Shown here piece after piece: positions 4,724 to 5,294 of a stretch of 5,294 nucleotides of DNA. The notes under the pieces were generated by a model. It was not told the origin of the DNA and searched no databases. It was given only the letters and a program-made list of their open reading frames with translations. Position numbers and translations under genes: made by a program. Position 1 is the stretch's first letter. Each line of letters begins with the position of its first letter. This DNA is from Cellvibrionaceae bacterium (lineage in GTDB: Bacteria > Pseudomonadota > Gammaproteobacteria > Pseudomonadales > Cellvibrionaceae): NCBI GenBank assembly GCA_025800435.1, contig JAOXRV010000803.1, positions 1 through 5,294 on the forward strand, in the 5' to 3' direction.

Positions 4724-5294
4724 TGGATACTGCCCTTAGCCTGTTACAACAAGCACTGCCCGATGGCGGCCAGTGTATTTTATGCCTGGATGAAAACACC
4801 TTAGGCAATGCGCTTAATCTTCCCGAGCAGTGCCGGGTCTACAGCAACCGCTGGGATATTGCCAAGACTATTAAGGCCGCCCAATTTAGTGATTGGCAAT
4901 TGGCCGAGCAAGGGGTTGACTGTTTTGCCTTTAGGGTTAGCAAAGAAAAAGCCGTTAACCACTACCTTATCAACCGCGCCTTCACGCTGTTAGCCCCGGG
5001 CGGCAGCCTGATATTTGCCGGCGAAAAAAACCAGGGCACCAAAACCTATGCCAAAAAAGCGGGCCAGCTACTTGGCCAAGCCGAGATAGAAAAACACGGC
5101 ATGGACTACCTGGTAAAGGTTACCAAAACCTGCGCCGACAGTGATAAATTACTAGACGATCAAGATTACCATACACTTCGCCCCATCGCGGCTCTTGGGG
5201 AGCTGGAACTGTTTAGCAAACCCGGCCAGTTTGGCTGGAACAAGCTCGACAAAGGCAGCTTGTTTTTATTGGAGCTGATTACCGAAAAGCTCAA
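4723..5294 (+). CDS. RsmC/RlmG-type rRNA guanine-N2 methyltransferase, 5' part
   Basis: The frame opens at ATG 4723, sharing one base with the rsuA stop (TAATG), and stays open for 190 codons to the window edge, so the 3' half is missing. It begins MDTALSLLQQALPDGGQCIL. The visible part corresponds to the degenerate N-terminal methyltransferase-like domain of RsmC/RlmG, with LLAPGGSLIFAGEKNQGTKT midway, and ends with FSKPGQFGWNKLDKGS (164-179). That segment matches the junction motif (PGvFs..glD.GS) just before the SAM-binding domain in this family. The SAM-binding and catalytic NPP(F/Y) motifs would lie beyond 5294. RsmC methylates G1207 of 16S rRNA and RlmG methylates G1835 of 23S rRNA; the fragment cannot decide firmly. 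There is no strong Shine-Dalgarno, so coupling to rsuA is likely. Confidence 0.82.
   Translation, partial: MDTALSLLQQALPDGGQCILCLDENTLGNALNLPEQCRVYSNRWDIAKTIKAAQFSDWQLAEQGVDCFAFRVSKEKAVNHYLINRAFTLLAPGGSLIFAGEKNQGTKTYAKKAGQLLGQAEIEKHGMDYLVKVTKTCADSDKLLDDQDYHTLRPIAALGELELFSKPGQFGWNKLDKGSLFLLELITEKL

Overview
The window looks like chromosomal DNA of a gammaproteobacterium, possibly a marine Cellvibrionales- or Pseudomonas-like lineage. The evidence is a Pro-Arg-His tRNA cluster with encoded CCA ends lying divergently from folD, and RNA-modification enzymes that closely resemble E. coli TruC and RsuA. The genus cannot be fixed from this sequence.

Left part (about 75-1846): an A/T-richer accessory segment bounded by a perfect 29-bp direct repeat. 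The right copy is the 3' end of an intact tRNA-His gene; the left copy (75-103) is an orphan tRNA fragment. This is the footprint of site-specific integration into a tRNA 3' end. The segment between the repeats is under 1.8 kb and has no integrase, so it is probably a decayed island or a non-autonomous element. It holds the 3' remnant of a gene (about 214-375), a membrane-anchored Sel1-like protein whose frame breaks at a run of nine T's (375-1166, with the displaced C-terminal coding running to 1245), and a small secreted protein (1255-1524). These three frames are tightly packed (TAGTG overlap, then a 9-nt gap with the ribosome-binding site on the restored stop), so they look like the tail of one former operon of unknown function. 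Small palindromes fill 120-214, and a G/C-rich hairpin-bearing stretch lies at 1594-1730.

Middle (1820-2380): three tRNA genes on the minus strand, transcribed Pro(UGG), Arg(UCU), His(GUG), from a very good sigma70-type promoter (TTGACG-17-TATTAT) at 2189-2217. Facing the other way is the folD leader, which contains a terminator-like hairpin and an overlapping alternative pairing just before the folD start.

Right part (2382-5294, end of window): a compact plus-strand operon with overlapping genes: folD (one-carbon/folate metabolism), truC (tRNA pseudouridine-65 synthase), rsuA (16S rRNA pseudouridine-516 synthase) and the first 190 codons of an RsmC/RlmG-type rRNA guanine-N2 methyltransferase. 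Three of the four genes modify RNA, and they sit beside a tRNA operon, so the locus reads as a translation-maturation neighbourhood. No clearly new defence or mobile system is visible. The most unusual parts are the tRNA-His island remnant with its unrecognised envelope genes and the possible attenuator of folD.
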